From Roseomonas aerilata DSM 19363 (lineage in GTDB: Bacteria > Pseudomonadota > Alphaproteobacteria > Acetobacterales > Acetobacteraceae): a stretch of 64,000 nt of DNA. A program made the position numbers and the translations under genes. How positions within the stretch are numbered: position 1 is the stretch's first letter; every line of letters starts with the position of its first letter. Shown here in pieces: positions 63,918 to 64,000 of the stretch. The notes below the pieces were generated by a model, which had not been told where the DNA came from, searched no databases, and saw only the letters and a list, made by a program, of their open reading frames with translations. The stretch covers positions 62,001 through 126,000 of the forward strand of contig NZ_JONP01000010.1 of NCBI RefSeq assembly GCF_000711725.1. Direction: 5' to 3'.

Positions 63918-64000
63918 TCGATGGGGACTTCCAGCTCCCGCACGAGGCGGCCGAGGGTGTTGCGCTCGGCCGCCAGGAGCGAGGCCAGGGCGGCCGGGCC
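63914..64000 (-). CDS. 3' end of a leftward CDS cut by the window
   Basis: Reading leftward from the right edge there are 28 codons with no stop, ending ERNTLGRLVRELEVPIE then TGA at 63914. The stop overlaps the next start (ATGA), so it belongs to the same operon. The helical tail resembles the C-termini of Bug receptors, but too little is present to name it. Confidence 0.5.
   Translation of the reverse strand, partial: GPAALASLLAAERNTLGRLVRELEVPIE

Overview
The window is very GC-rich, densely packed chromosomal DNA. It probably comes from an alphaproteobacterium of the Acetobacteraceae (Rhodospirillales), most like Roseomonas and relatives. Three things point there: alphaproteobacterial gene orders (lptC-lptA-lptB-rpoN-hpf; hsp20-DUF1150; ffh-rpsP-rimM-trmD-rplS-leuC-leuD-leuB), many orphan Bug/TctC-type tricarboxylate receptors, and class II aldolase and IclR catabolic clusters. 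The family assignment is inference; no 16S gene is present. The left edge cuts a tRNA-Leu(CAG). The right edge cuts a leftward CDS.

Housekeeping left arm (1-12 kb): ribonuclease D, the LPS-transport genes lptC/lptA/lptB, sigma-54 (rpoN), a long ribosome-hibernation factor, a convergent hsp20-DUF1150 pair, the def-fmt-truA set, a secreted protein with a carboxypeptidase-regulatory-like domain and one CXXCH haem site, and a hypothetical gene. Next (12-18 kb) is a GABA-type locus: gabT diverges from an operon of a TPP enzyme, succinate-semialdehyde dehydrogenase and a class II aldolase. Molybdenum cofactor genes follow (mobA converging on mobB-moeA). Then come an NADP-dependent reductase, an M20 amidohydrolase, a Bug receptor, pirin, a lipoprotein, a SixA-like phosphatase and citrate synthase. 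Citrate synthase ends at a strong terminator. Beyond it lies an AT-rich patch leading into an unrecognised 219-residue protein.

Middle (29-38 kb): an alpha/beta hydrolase-TPR fusion, tRNA-Arg(ACG), the leucine genes leuB/leuD/leuC and the translation block rplS/trmD/rimM/rpsP/ffh, all leftward.

Right arm (38-64 kb) is catabolic. A leftward run of 15 tightly packed genes (50,050 down to 38,075) carries an ABC importer, two SDR proteins, an alpha/beta hydrolase, an IclR regulator, an extradiol-type VOC protein, a TPP enzyme, a Rieske oxygenase with its FMN/2Fe-2S reductase, two unusual small proteins and RidA. It looks like one uptake-and-degradation system for an unknown aromatic or heterocyclic compound. 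Two adjacent palindromes lie just upstream of its first gene. Beyond it are a Bug/IclR/bicupin group, a CUT2 sugar ABC importer with an FGGY kinase, and a second aromatic operon of meta-cleavage type (MhpA-like hydroxylase, extradiol dioxygenase, FAH-family hydrolase, NTF2-like protein, two Bug receptors).

The most unusual non-coding signal is a repeat of about 205 bp found twice (18,459-18,661 and 37,868-38,074). Each copy folds into four matching hairpins. Paired-position changes between copies preserve base pairing. Each copy abuts the stop codon of a leftward gene.
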